Assembly: GCA_009702325.1 (NCBI GenBank)
Contig: WLID01000008.1
Coordinates: forward strand, 1-64,000
DNA: 64,000 nucleotides
Source of the DNA: Actinomycetota bacterium
GTDB taxonomy: Bacteria; Actinomycetota; Thermoleophilia; Gaiellales; Gaiellaceae
Reading direction: 5' to 3'
Of this stretch, positions 38,319-46,936 are shown in pieces (position 1 is the first letter of the stretch; each line of letters starts with the position of its first letter). The notes below the pieces were generated by a model. It was not told the origin of the DNA. It did not search any database and saw nothing but the letters and a program-made list of their open reading frames with translations. The position numbers and the translations under genes were made by a program.

Positions 38319-38326
38319 GTACTGCT

Positions 38327-38332
38327 ACCCTA
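38327..38332 (-). promoter_or_regulatory. -10 box before the serine hydrolase gene
   Basis: TAGGGT on the minus strand ends 8 bases before the GTG start at 38318. No ribosome site lies between them. Confidence 0.4.
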
Positions 38333-38388
38333 CTCATCGACCCCGACCCGGCCGTGCGCGTCCTTCCTTGCGCGGCGAAGCTGAGTCG

Positions 38389-38401
38389 AGGGTGTCACCC
38401 T
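38389..38401 (+). other. Palindrome in the rpsO leader, just before the ribosome site
   Basis: AGGGTGTCACCCT ends 2 bases before AGGAGG (38404-38409), which lies 6 bases before the rpsO ATG. S15 is known to repress its own translation through leader RNA structures in several phyla, so this could be part of such a site. The pairing is short and unproven. Confidence 0.35.
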
Positions 38402-38415
38402 AGAGGAGGTACAAG

Positions 38416-38685
38416 ATGTCACTGACCAAGGAAGCGAAGCAGGGCGCTACTGCGAAGTTCGGCAAGCACGAGACTGACACCGGTTCGCCGGAAGTGCAGA
38501 TCGCGATGCTGACCGATCGGATCAACGAGCTCACGGAGCACCTGCGCACGCACAAGAAGGACCACTACTCGCGCCGCGGGCTGCTGAAGCTCGTCGGGCG
38601 CCGGCGCCGGTTCCTGGCGTACCTGCAGAAGAAGGATCTCGAGGGCTACCGCGCCCTCATCAAGGAGCTCGGCCTCCGCCGCTAG
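38416..38685 (+). CDS. rpsO: 30S ribosomal protein S15
   Basis: An 89-residue primary 16S-binding protein of the small subunit. The sequence is typical: [40 protein letters not shown] and LGLRR at the end. A strong AGGAGG precedes the ATG. pnp follows after a hairpin. Confidence 0.98.
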   Translation: MSLTKEAKQGATAKFGKHETDTGSPEVQIAMLTDRINELTEHLRTHKKDHYSRRGLLKLVGRRRRFLAYLQKKDLEGYRALIKELGLRR

Positions 38686-38703
38686 CTCCTTCGTCAACGC
38701 ACC

Positions 38704-38760
38704 GGAGGGTGGATGTTTGAGCGAGCCCCTACGAGGGGTTGACTCAAACCTCCGCCCTCC
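38704..38760 (+). other. Large rpsO-pnp intergenic hairpin
   Basis: The lower stem pairs 38704-38721 with 38743-38760 (18 positions, two mismatches). The upper stem is CCCCT-ACG-AGGGG. In E. coli and Streptomyces a hairpin at this place is cut by RNase III and lets PNPase control its own mRNA. The same role is likely here. Confidence 0.85.
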
Positions 38761-38787
38761 CATTCGCACAGTGGAGGAATAGGAAAA

Positions 38788-41256
38788 ATGAGCATTGTTG
38801 AAGCCGGGCCCCTCGGGACACCGGTTTCCGTGACCGTGAACGTGGGTGGCAAGGACATCACGTTCGAAACCGGCAAGCTTGCAAAGCAGGCTGACGGTGC
38901 GGTCGTTGTCCGCTCCGCGGACACCGTCGTTCTCGCAACGGCCCAGGGCCGGACGGAGGCGCGCGAAGGCGCGGACTTCTTCCCGCTGACGGTCGATGTT
39001 GAAGAGCGCGCATACGCCGCGGGCAAGATCCCGGGCGGGTTTTTCAAGCGCGAAGGTCGCCCGACTGAGAAGGCGATCCTCACCGCACGCATGATCGATC
39101 GTCCAATCCGGCCGCTCTTCCCGAAGGGCTACCGCAACGAGACGCAGTGCATCGCGACCGTCTTGTCGGCCGACATGATCGAGCCGCACGACATTCTCGC
39201 GATCAACGGCATCTCCGCCGCGCTGCTCGTCTCACCGCTGCCGTTCCTCGGCCCGGTGGGCGCAGTTCGTATCGGCCTCATCGATGGCGATCTGATCGTC
39301 AACCCGACGCTCGAGGAGATCTACCAGGAGTCGACGCTCGATCTGATCGTCGTCGGCACCAAGGACGGCCTCACGATGGTTGAGGCGGGTGCCGATCAGG
39401 TCAGCGAAGCAACGCTGCTTGAGGCGCTCGATATCGCCCAGGCCGAGATCGTCAAGCTGTGCCAGGCGCAGGAAGACCTCCGCGCAAAGGCCGGTAAGCC
39501 GAAGTGGCTCGATCCCGCCGTCACGGAGGAGATCGATTCCAAGCACGGCGCCGAGATCGCTGCGCGCATTCAGTCGCACGGCATCGCGGCCTCTGGTGCA
39601 ATCGTCGCCGAGATCATCGAGCGTGAAGCTGGCGTCATCACGATGCAGTCGACCGAAGCCAACGTGCTTCGTGCGCTTCAGGTGCGGATGTCGCTTGAGC
39701 AGATCATCGAGAAGAAGCGGGCAGCTGCCGTTGAGGGTCCGGTGCGCGAGCAGTTCGGCGCCGACCTGAAGGCCCTGACCGACTCGGAGCAGGACTCGAA
39801 GGACCTCAAGTCGGCGAAGTCGAACCTGCTCTACAGCCGCATCCTCGAGAGCGTTTCGCTCCCGTTCCCGGGTGGCGAAGAGAACGGCTTCGACTCGGCA
39901 ACGAAGGGGTACATCAAGAAGGCGGCCGACTCGATCTACAAGAGCCTCGTCCGCACGAAGATCGCCGTTGACAAGCGGCGCCCCGACGGTCGCTCGGAAG
40001 AGCAGATCCGCCCGATCGAGGTTGAAGTCACCGTCCAGCCGCGTACGCACGGCTCAGCGCTCTTCACCCGCGGTCAGACGCAGATCATGTCCCTCGCCAC
40101 GCTTGGTACGGCCAAGGAAGTGCAGCGGATCGACGACCTCACCCTTGAGGGCGATCGCCGCTACATGCACCACTACAACTTCCCGCCCTACTCGGTCGGC
40201 GAGACCGGTCGTATGGTTGGCCCGAAGCGCCGCGATATTGGTCACGGTGCGCTCGCACAGCGCGCGCTTGAGGCGGTCATTCCGGACGCTTCCGAGTTCC
40301 CGTACACGATCCGTGTCGTGTCTGAAACGCTCGAGTCGAACGGCTCGTCGTCGATGGGTTCGGTCTGCGGCTCGACGATGGCGCTGATGGATGCTGGTGT
40401 GCCGATCAAGGCGCCGGTCTCCGGTATCGCCATGGGTCTCGTCAAGGAGGGTGACGACTACACCATCCTCACCGACATCCAGGGCGCCGAGGATCACCTC
40501 GGTGACATGGACTTCAAGGTTGCGGGCACCGAAGCGGGCATCACCGCACTCCAGATGGACATCAAGATCACCGGCGTTTCGCGGGAGATCATGGAGAACG
40601 CGCTCGCCCAGGCAGCACGGGCACGCAAGGCGATCCTTGAGCGGATGCTGACTGCGATCAGCGCACCGCGTGAGGAGCTTGCAGCTCACGCTCCGCGGAT
40701 CTCAACGATCCAGATCAATCCGGAGTACATCGGGATGGTCATCGGCAAGGGCGGCGAGACGATCCGCTCGCTCGAAGCTGACTACGACGTCCAGATCGAC
40801 ATCCAGGAAGACGGAACGATCCTCGTCTACGCAACCGAAGGCACGAAGGGCGACGCGGCAATCGCCGCGATCAATGCCCTCACGCGTGACCCTGAGGTCG
40901 GCGACGAGTACACCGGTGAGGTCGTCAAGACGACCGACTTCGGCGCGTTCGTCCAGCTGAAGAAGGGCACCGACGGTCTGCTCCACGTCTCGAACGTGGG
41001 CCCGGGTCGCGTCAACCACATCGAAGACGTCCTCGCACGTGGCGATGTTCTCGATGTTGTCGTCCAGGAAGTCGACAAGGCTCGCGGTCGAATCGGCCTC
41101 AAGCTCGTGCGCAAGCATGAGGGCGACGGGTTCGCGTCTCCCGAGGAGCTCGTTGAGCGGGCAAAGGATGCCCCGCCGCGTGAGCCTCGTGAGGAGCGCC
41201 CCCGCAGCGGTGGTGGCGATCGTCGCGGAGGACGCGGCGGCGGCCGCCGCGACTAG
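38788..41256 (+). CDS. pnp: Polyribonucleotide nucleotidyltransferase (PNPase)
   Basis: A 3'-5' phosphorolytic exoribonuclease. The 822-residue protein is longer than the usual 700-750. It has two RNase PH domains (DFFPLTVDVEERAYAAGKIPG; FTRGQTQIMSLATLGT, SNGSSSMGSVCGSTMALMDA), a KH domain (IGMVIGKGGETIRSLE) and an S1 domain (TDFGAFVQLKKGTDGLLHVS). Extra length comes from a long charged helical linker between the PH domains and a Gly/Arg-rich basic C-terminal tail. Confidence 0.97.
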   Translation: MSIVEAGPLGTPVSVTVNVGGKDITFETGKLAKQADGAVVVRSADTVVLATAQGRTEAREGADFFPLTVDVEERAYAAGKIPGGFFKREGRPTEKAILTARMIDRPIRPLFPKGYRNETQCIATVLSADMIEPHDILAINGISAALLVSPLPFLGPVGAVRIGLIDGDLIVNPTLEEIYQESTLDLIVVGTKDGLTMVEAGADQVSEATLLEALDIAQAEIVKLCQAQEDLRAKAGKPKWLDPAVTEEIDSKHGAEIAARIQSHGIAASGAIVAEIIEREAGVITMQSTEANVLRALQVRMSLEQIIEKKRAAAVEGPVREQFGADLKALTDSEQDSKDLKSAKSNLLYSRILESVSLPFPGGEENGFDSATKGYIKKAADSIYKSLVRTKIAVDKRRPDGRSEEQIRPIEVEVTVQPRTHGSALFTRGQTQIMSLATLGTAKEVQRIDDLTLEGDRRYMHHYNFPPYSVGETGRMVGPKRRDIGHGALAQRALEAVIPDASEFPYTIRVVSETLESNGSSSMGSVCGSTMALMDAGVPIKAPVSGIAMGLVKEGDDYTILTDIQGAEDHLGDMDFKVAGTEAGITALQMDIKITGVSREIMENALAQAARARKAILERMLTAISAPREELAAHAPRISTIQINPEYIGMVIGKGGETIRSLEADYDVQIDIQEDGTILVYATEGTKGDAAIAAINALTRDPEVGDEYTGEVVKTTDFGAFVQLKKGTDGLLHVSNVGPGRVNHIEDVLARGDVLDVVVQEVDKARGRIGLKLVRKHEGDGFASPEELVERAKDAPPREPREERPRSGGGDRRGGRGGGRRD

Positions 41257-41284
41257 CGGTAGCCAAAGAAGATGATGGTGTGAA

Positions 41285-41312
41285 GAGAGGCCACGGGAGA
41301 CCGTGGCCTCTC
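41285..41312 (+). terminator. Intrinsic terminator after pnp
   Basis: GAGAGGCCACGG and its exact complement form a 12-bp stem around a GAGA loop, followed by TTGTTC. Confidence 0.85.
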
Positions 41313-41340
41313 TTGTTCACGCGACACGTGCGTTACCGCC

Positions 41341-41346
41341 TAGGAT
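41341..41346 (+). promoter_or_regulatory. -10 box before the M16 peptidase gene
   Basis: TAGGAT ends 6 bases before the ATG at 41353, after the pnp terminator. No ribosome site is present. Confidence 0.5.
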
Positions 41347-41352
41347 CTTGTG

Positions 41353-42645
41353 ATGCAGTCGTGGACGCTGACCGAGCTCGATTCTGGCGAGCGGATCGTT
41401 TCTGAGAAGTTGGATCACGTGCGCTCGATCGCGCTTGGGATCGGCATTGGTGTCGGGTCTCGCGACGAAAAGCCTGCGCGGGCCGGCGTGTCGCACTTCA
41501 TCGAGCACTTGCTGTTCAAGGGCACGCCGAGCTACACGGCACTCGATATCGCGGAGATCTTCGATGAGATGGGCGGTGAGCTCAACGCGTCAACGTCTCG
41601 CGAGCAGACAACGGTGTACGCACGTGTGCCCGACGTGCACCTTGCGAAGACAATCGATGTGACGACCGAGATGGTGTTCTCGCCACTCCTCGCGGATATC
41701 GACTCGGAACGAGAGGTCGTGCTTGAGGAGATCGCGATGGTCGAGGACGACCCGCAGGATCTCGTGCACGACCTGATCTCGGAAGCGGTCTTTGGCAATC
41801 ACCCGCTCGGGCGTCCCGTGATCGGGACTGCAGATGTGATCCGGTCAGTCTCGCGGCGTTCGCTCCTTGCCTACCACCGCCAGATGTACACGCCGGCGAA
41901 TGTCGTTGTCGCGGCGGCAGGCAACGTCGACCACGCGCAGCTCGTCGAGCTGGTTGAGCGCTCTGTTGCAAAGCGTGAGGCTCCTAGTTTGCCGGGAGCG
42001 CCGCACGTGCGTCCGGCCCTTGTGAAGACGCCGCCGCCTCAGACGTGTTTCTTGACGAAGGACACAGAGCAGTACCACGTGTGTCTTGGCGCCCCAGGGC
42101 TCGCGCGCGGCGACCGGCGCCGCTTTGCCGCATCTGTCCTCGACGCGATCCTTGGTGGTTCGGCATCGTCGCGGCTCTTTCAGGAGATCCGTGAGAAGCG
42201 GGGAATGGCCTATTCGGTCTACAGCTACCGCTCCGAGTACAGCGATGCCGGGCACGTAGGCGTGTACGTCGGCACGCGTGAGGACAACCTTGGCGTGTGC
42301 CTGGAGATCGCGGCGGAGCAGATTGCGGAGATTGCCGCTGGGCGTGTGACCGACCGTGAAATTCGGCGCGCCAAGGATTCGCTGAAGGGTCGGATTCTGC
42401 TCACGATGGAATCGACGAGTGCACGGATGAGCCGGCTTGGACGAGCAATCATGGACGACGCTGAGATCCTGTCGGTGGAACGCCTCGAAGCCGAGATCGA
42501 AGCTGTCGAAGCCGACGCCGTGGCGGATCTGGCCGCGCTGCTCCTCGCTCCCGGCAACGTTTCGGTGGCAGGGATCGGGCCACGCGAGGACAAGTTTGAG
42601 GACGCGCTCGCGCGCATCGCACCCGACCGGAAGGCAGCGGCATGA
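41353..42645 (+). CDS. M16 family zinc peptidase
   Basis: A 430-residue protein with the inverted zinc motif HFIEH (SHFIEHLLFKGTPSY) and the distal Glu in EIAMVEDDPQDL about 75 residues later. The second, inactive half has the RxxxY-type ending GMAYSVYSYRSEY. Homologues beside pnp are common in Gram-positives. It probably degrades peptides, and the physiological substrate is unknown. It overlaps dapB by ATGA. Confidence 0.92.
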   Translation: MQSWTLTELDSGERIVSEKLDHVRSIALGIGIGVGSRDEKPARAGVSHFIEHLLFKGTPSYTALDIAEIFDEMGGELNASTSREQTTVYARVPDVHLAKTIDVTTEMVFSPLLADIDSEREVVLEEIAMVEDDPQDLVHDLISEAVFGNHPLGRPVIGTADVIRSVSRRSLLAYHRQMYTPANVVVAAAGNVDHAQLVELVERSVAKREAPSLPGAPHVRPALVKTPPPQTCFLTKDTEQYHVCLGAPGLARGDRRRFAASVLDAILGGSASSRLFQEIREKRGMAYSVYSYRSEYSDAGHVGVYVGTREDNLGVCLEIAAEQIAEIAAGRVTDREIRRAKDSLKGRILLTMESTSARMSRLGRAIMDDAEILSVERLEAEIEAVEADAVADLAALLLAPGNVSVAGIGPREDKFEDALARIAPDRKAAA

Positions 42646-43250
42646 AGATCCTCGTGAACGGCTTCGACGGCAAGGTCGGGAGCGTGCTCTGTCCTGCGCT
42701 TGAGGCCGCCGGTCACACGCTCGTGACCACCGAGTCAGAGGCCGACGTGATGGTCGACTTCACTGCGCCCGACGTAGCTGTACCCGACATTCTCCGGGCG
42801 CTTGACGCTGGGGTTCCGTGTGTCGTTGGCACAAGTGGGTGGGATATCACCGCGGTCGACGAGCCCGCCAAGAAGGCGGGACTGCCCGTGTTCTTCGCGC
42901 CGAACTTTGCGATCGGCGCTGTGCTCGGCATGCGTTTTGCCGAGGAGGCATCGAAGTACATGGAGCGGGCGGCGATCGTCGAGCTCCATCACGAGACCAA
43001 ACTCGACGCACCGTCAGGGACAGCGATTGCCACAGCCGGAAAGATGAATGGCGATGTGTCGATCCACTCCGTTCGGCTACCAGGGCTGATCGCGCATCAA
43101 GAGGTGCTCCTCGGTGGACGTGGGGAGGTGCTGACGATCCGGCATGACGCAACATCACGTGAGGCGTATGTGCCGGGAGTTCTGCTCGCGCTCGAGAAGA
43201 TCACATCGCTTCCTCCTGGCGTTACGGTCGGCCTCGACAAGATCCTCTGA
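42642..43250 (+). CDS. dapB: 4-hydroxy-tetrahydrodipicolinate reductase, compact form
   Basis: Second step of the diaminopimelate/lysine branch. The nucleotide loop is NGFDGKVGS; DVMVDFTAPD, GTSGW and the catalytic ELHHETKLDAPSGTA follow, then RLPGLIAHQEVLLGG. At 202 residues it is about 40 shorter than usual. The loss is between the first helix and VDFT and after KMNGD. Key residues remain, so activity is expected. Confidence 0.92.
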   Translation: MKILVNGFDGKVGSVLCPALEAAGHTLVTTESEADVMVDFTAPDVAVPDILRALDAGVPCVVGTSGWDITAVDEPAKKAGLPVFFAPNFAIGAVLGMRFAEEASKYMERAAIVELHHETKLDAPSGTAIATAGKMNGDVSIHSVRLPGLIAHQEVLLGGRGEVLTIRHDATSREAYVPGVLLALEKITSLPPGVTVGLDKIL

Positions 43251-43270
43251 GCGACCTCGTTGAACACCGC

Positions 43271-43822
43271 GTGGAGGTGGGAGCTGCGACCTTCACGATT
43301 CTCCGCCCTGCCGATCCAGACGAGCTCCTCGACGAGGTGGCGTTCGAGAACAACGAGTTTCTGCCGTATTGGGCACAGCTATGGCCCTCGGCTCTGGAGC
43401 TCGTTGAGGCGCTGCCACTCGACCTCGCCGGCGTCAGCGTGATCGAGGTCGGCTGCGGGCTCGGCATTCCGTCCCTCGTGGCCGCCTCCCGTGGCGCGGA
43501 GGTTGTTGCCACTGACTGGGCGCCCGAGGCGATCGAGCTGCTGCACGAAAACGCGCGTCGCAACGACCTCGTCGTTGATGCGCGCCAAGCAGATTGGCGG
43601 ACATTCACCGGCAATTTTGATCTCGCGATCGCCGCGGATGTCCTCTATGAGGAGCGGAACGTCGCACCTTTACTCGCATTGCTGCCGCGGCTTGCCCCGA
43701 TAACGCTGCTCGCAGATCCGGGCCGCCCGCACGCAAAACTCTTCTTCGCGGCGGCACCAGAGCACTGGAATATCTCGCCTGCAGGGCAACGTGTGAGTCG
43801 CCTTGAGCGGCGCGTAGAATAG
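43271..43822 (+). CDS. Class I methyltransferase, Methyltransf_16-like
   Basis: A 183-residue protein with NNEFLPYWAQLWPSA, the hallmark opening of the nicotinamide/lysine methyltransferase-like group. Motif I follows (VIEVGCGLGIPSLVAA), with ATDWAPEAIELL and the IAADVLYEE loop. The target could be a protein lysine or a small molecule. GTG 43271 is the first standard start. The conserved frame can be read upstream to a CTG (43247) overlapping the dapB stop, so the true N-terminus is uncertain. Confidence 0.75.
   Translation: MEVGAATFTILRPADPDELLDEVAFENNEFLPYWAQLWPSALELVEALPLDLAGVSVIEVGCGLGIPSLVAASRGAEVVATDWAPEAIELLHENARRNDLVVDARQADWRTFTGNFDLAIAADVLYEERNVAPLLALLPRLAPITLLADPGRPHAKLFFAAAPEHWNISPAGQRVSRLERRVE
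43815..43820 (+). promoter_or_regulatory. -10 box before dapA
   Basis: TAGAAT ends 6 bases before the ATG at 43827, with no ribosome site between. Confidence 0.5.
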
Positions 43823-43826
43823 CCCG

Positions 43827-44702
43827 ATGCTCGGTTCAGTCCTTACTGCGATCATCACGCCGTTCAAGGCGGATGGCGCGATCGACTATGACGCGTTTGC
43901 CGACCTCTGCGTGTGGCTCGTCGACAACGGCTCCGACGGACTCGTCGTTGCGGGCACGACGGGCGAATGCCCAACCCTGCTCGATCCGGAGCGTGTCGAG
44001 CTCGTGCGTGTCGCCAAAGCTGCCGTTGGTGATCGGGCCTCGATCGTTGCGGGCACCGGCACGAATGCCACCGCCGATTCGATTCAGATCACCGAGATGG
44101 CGCACGAGGCAGGGGCTGATGCGTTCCTCGTTGTGACGCCGTACTACAACAAGCCGCCGCAGCGGGGCATCGTCGCGCACTTCGCTGCCGTGGCAGCGTG
44201 CACCGATCGGCCCGTCATTGCCTACAACATCCCTGGCCGGGTCGTCGTCAATGTCGAATCGGCCACGATGACGGAACTCGCAAAGATTCCGAACCTCACG
44301 GCCGTCAAGCAGGCGAATGACGATATCGAGCAGGCGAAGCACATTGTGTCGCTCGGTCTCGACCTGTACGCCGGTGACGACAACCTCGTGCAGCCGTTCC
44401 TCGAGATCGGAGGCAAGGGCGGCATCTGCGTTCACACGCACGTTGTTGGGCCCCAGGTCGCTTCCCAGGTCGCTGCGATGCGTGACGGAGATCTTGAAGC
44501 CGCTCGTGCAATCGATCGTGAGCTCGCACCGGCGTATGACCTGCTCAAGATCAGCACGAATCCCATCGCGATCAAGGCCGCCGTGGAGCTGCTCGGACAC
44601 CGCACCGGCGGATTCCGGCTTCCGCTCGTACCCCCGACGGCTGAGGAGCTTTCAGCGGTGCGCGGATGCCTCGAGCGGCTCAATTTGCTCGGCTCCGCCT
44701 GA
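43827..44702 (+). CDS. dapA: 4-hydroxy-tetrahydrodipicolinate synthase
   Basis: First committed step to diaminopimelate and lysine, condensing pyruvate with aspartate semialdehyde. The 291-residue barrel has GTTGECPTL, the tyrosine in TPYYNKPPQRG, and the Schiff-base lysine in LTAVKQANDD. dapB and, at the far end of the window, dapF belong to the same pathway. Confidence 0.96.
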   Translation: MLGSVLTAIITPFKADGAIDYDAFADLCVWLVDNGSDGLVVAGTTGECPTLLDPERVELVRVAKAAVGDRASIVAGTGTNATADSIQITEMAHEAGADAFLVVTPYYNKPPQRGIVAHFAAVAACTDRPVIAYNIPGRVVVNVESATMTELAKIPNLTAVKQANDDIEQAKHIVSLGLDLYAGDDNLVQPFLEIGGKGGICVHTHVVGPQVASQVAAMRDGDLEAARAIDRELAPAYDLLKISTNPIAIKAAVELLGHRTGGFRLPLVPPTAEELSAVRGCLERLNLLGSA

Positions 44703-44721
44703 GCGGGTCGGCCATCGGCCG

Positions 44722-44727
44722 TATGCT
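44722..44727 (+). promoter_or_regulatory. -10 box before rnj
   Basis: TATGCT ends 6 bases before the ATG at 44734, and no ribosome site is present. Confidence 0.5.
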
Positions 44728-44733
44728 TGACAG

Positions 44734-46377
44734 ATGACTGACGACGTCGTCCGCATCATTCCGCTTGGCGGCCTCGGCGAGGTCGGCAAGAACATGACCG
44801 TCTTCGAGACGGGCGGAGAGATCATCGTCGTCGACGCAGGTATCGCATTTCCACGCGACGAACACCTCGGCGTCGACCTGATCCTTCCCGACTTCGGATA
44901 CCTCGAGGGCAAGGAAGTGCGGGCCGTCATCCTGACGCACGCCCACGAAGACCACGTCGGTGGCCTGCCGTATCTGCTGCGCGAAATTCGCGTGCAAGAG
45001 GTGTGGGCCACCCGTCTGACACTGGCGCTCGTACAGTCGAAGCTTGACGAACACGGTCTGCTACGCGCCGCGGAGCTGCGGGAGGCTATCCCCGAAGCTG
45101 GCGCAGTCGAGCTGGGGCCATTCTCACTGGAGTTCATCCGCATGTCGCACTCGGTGCCTGACGCGGTTGGGGTTGCCATCAGCACGAAGGCAGGGCGCAT
45201 CTTCCACACAGGCGACTGGAAGCTTGATTTCACGCCCGTCGACGGCTTGAAGACCGATGTTGGTCGACTTGCCGATCTCGGGAACCGCGGCGTCGATCTG
45301 CTGCTTGGCGACTCGACGAACGCCGAACGCCCCGGCTATACTCGCTCCGAGCGCGTTGTCGGTGAAGCTTTCCGGCAGCTGATTCCGCAGCGGACGGGCC
45401 GCGTACTGATCTCATCGTTCGCGTCGAACATCCACCGTATGCAGCAGGCAATCGACGTTGCCGTCGATGAAGGCAGGCGCGTTGCAGTCGTCGGCCGCTC
45501 GATGCGCAAGAACCTGAACATCGCGCGCAGCCTCGGCTACATCACCGCCCCCGATGACGTATTTGTGAAGCCCGCCGACCTCGACGAGCTGCCACCCGAC
45601 GAGCAGCTGATCCTGTGCACCGGATCGCAGGGCGAGCCGCTTTCTGCACTGACCCGCATCGCGTACAACGATCACCCGTCGATCGTGGTTGAGCGCGGCG
45701 ACACCGTGATCATCTCGGCGCGCCCGGTCCCTGGAAACGAGCTCCGCGTTCACGATTCGATAAACCGGCTCACCCGCAGCGGCGCCGAAGTGCTGCACGA
45801 GGAGAACGCGCCTGTGCACGTCTCGGGCCACGCGTGCTCCGAAGAGATGCGCACGCTCATCGGCCTGGTTCGCCCGAAGGCGGTCATGCCGATCCACGGT
45901 GAATACCGAATGCAGGCGGCACATGCGCGGATTGCACGGGAAGCGGGCGTGCCGGCAAACGCCATTGTGATCGCAGAAAACGGCGACGTCGTTGAGCTCT
46001 CGAAAAACGGCGTCCACCTTGGCGAACGTGTCGAATCGGGTGTCACGTTCGTCGATGGGCTCGGAGTTGGCGACATTTCGGATGTCGCACTCCGCGATCG
46101 GCGCCACCTCTCCGAAGACGGCGTGCTGATCATCGTCGCGACGCTCTCCAACGGAACTGTCTCGCCGCCTGAGCTCATCTCGCGCGGGTTTGCAGAGTCG
46201 GAAGAGTTGCTCTCCGACATGCGCGAAGAGGCACACGAGATCGTTCGTGGACTGCTCGAAGACGACGTACGCGAAATCAAACTGCTCCAGGAGCATCTGC
46301 ACGACGGAATTGGCCAGCTCGTGTACGACCGCACCCGGCGCAGGCCGATGATCCTGCCCGTGGTGGTCGAAGTTTGA
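44734..46377 (+). CDS. rnj: Ribonuclease J
   Basis: A 5'-3' exonuclease and endonuclease of RNA maturation and decay. The 547-residue protein has the RNase J start VRIIPLGGLGEVGKNMTVFE, the metallo-beta-lactamase motif THAHEDHVGGLP, TGDWKLDF, the beta-CASP ASNIHRMQQAID and the later HVSGHACSEEM. With PNPase and RNase Z it makes three RNases in this window. Confidence 0.96.
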   Translation: MTDDVVRIIPLGGLGEVGKNMTVFETGGEIIVVDAGIAFPRDEHLGVDLILPDFGYLEGKEVRAVILTHAHEDHVGGLPYLLREIRVQEVWATRLTLALVQSKLDEHGLLRAAELREAIPEAGAVELGPFSLEFIRMSHSVPDAVGVAISTKAGRIFHTGDWKLDFTPVDGLKTDVGRLADLGNRGVDLLLGDSTNAERPGYTRSERVVGEAFRQLIPQRTGRVLISSFASNIHRMQQAIDVAVDEGRRVAVVGRSMRKNLNIARSLGYITAPDDVFVKPADLDELPPDEQLILCTGSQGEPLSALTRIAYNDHPSIVVERGDTVIISARPVPGNELRVHDSINRLTRSGAEVLHEENAPVHVSGHACSEEMRTLIGLVRPKAVMPIHGEYRMQAAHARIAREAGVPANAIVIAENGDVVELSKNGVHLGERVESGVTFVDGLGVGDISDVALRDRRHLSEDGVLIIVATLSNGTVSPPELISRGFAESEELLSDMREEAHEIVRGLLEDDVREIKLLQEHLHDGIGQLVYDRTRRRPMILPVVVEV

Positions 46378-46928
46378 GCTCGGTCGATATTCACCCTGAA
46401 TGGGCAGAGGCGATCAGCTCACATGCCTCAAACGATGCGACCGCCCGCCGACTGATCTCGCAACTGATCGCTGTTGAGACATCTGCGCTCGCCTTCTGCC
46501 GCCTGCTTGAGAAATGGGCGAAGGGCGACGCCGATCCCTCGACACCCGGACGGCGCGAAGCAGCTCTCCGGCACGCGGCTGATCGGATCGAGACCGCATT
46601 GACCGGCCTGGAGACGCCGCTCGGGAACTACCTTCTCGAGCTCGAACCCGACGAGGCCGAAGGTCGCTCATGGTTCGGCGAACCCGGCCCGGCCGAACTC
46701 GTCGACTGGGCGCCTGTTCTGCAGCGTGCAGGTGTTCATGCTTCGCCTCATCGTGTTGCGAGCGCCTACCTGGAGCTGGCGGTTCTTGTGCGGGCGCTGG
46801 AGGGCCTCTCAGCGTCGGTGCGTTGGGAGGCAAGCCCAAATCGCGGCTCGCTCTGGGCGGGGCTGTTCGATCTGCGTGAGAACCTGATCGGTAGCGCGCT
46901 CGAAGAGCTCCGCGCCCTCGCTGCCTGA
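46374..46928 (+). CDS. Uncharacterised helical protein
   Basis: A 184-residue protein I do not recognise. It appears all-helical and acidic, with a Trp- and Glu-rich middle (GRSWFGEPGPAELVDW), and has no signal or membrane segment. TTG 46374 overlaps the rnj stop (TTGA), so it is co-translated with RNase J. Its role may relate to RNA decay, but that is based only on position. Confidence 0.65.
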   Translation: MSSVDIHPEWAEAISSHASNDATARRLISQLIAVETSALAFCRLLEKWAKGDADPSTPGRREAALRHAADRIETALTGLETPLGNYLLELEPDEAEGRSWFGEPGPAELVDWAPVLQRAGVHASPHRVASAYLELAVLVRALEGLSASVRWEASPNRGSLWAGLFDLRENLIGSALEELRALAA

Positions 46929-46936
46929 GGATCGCC

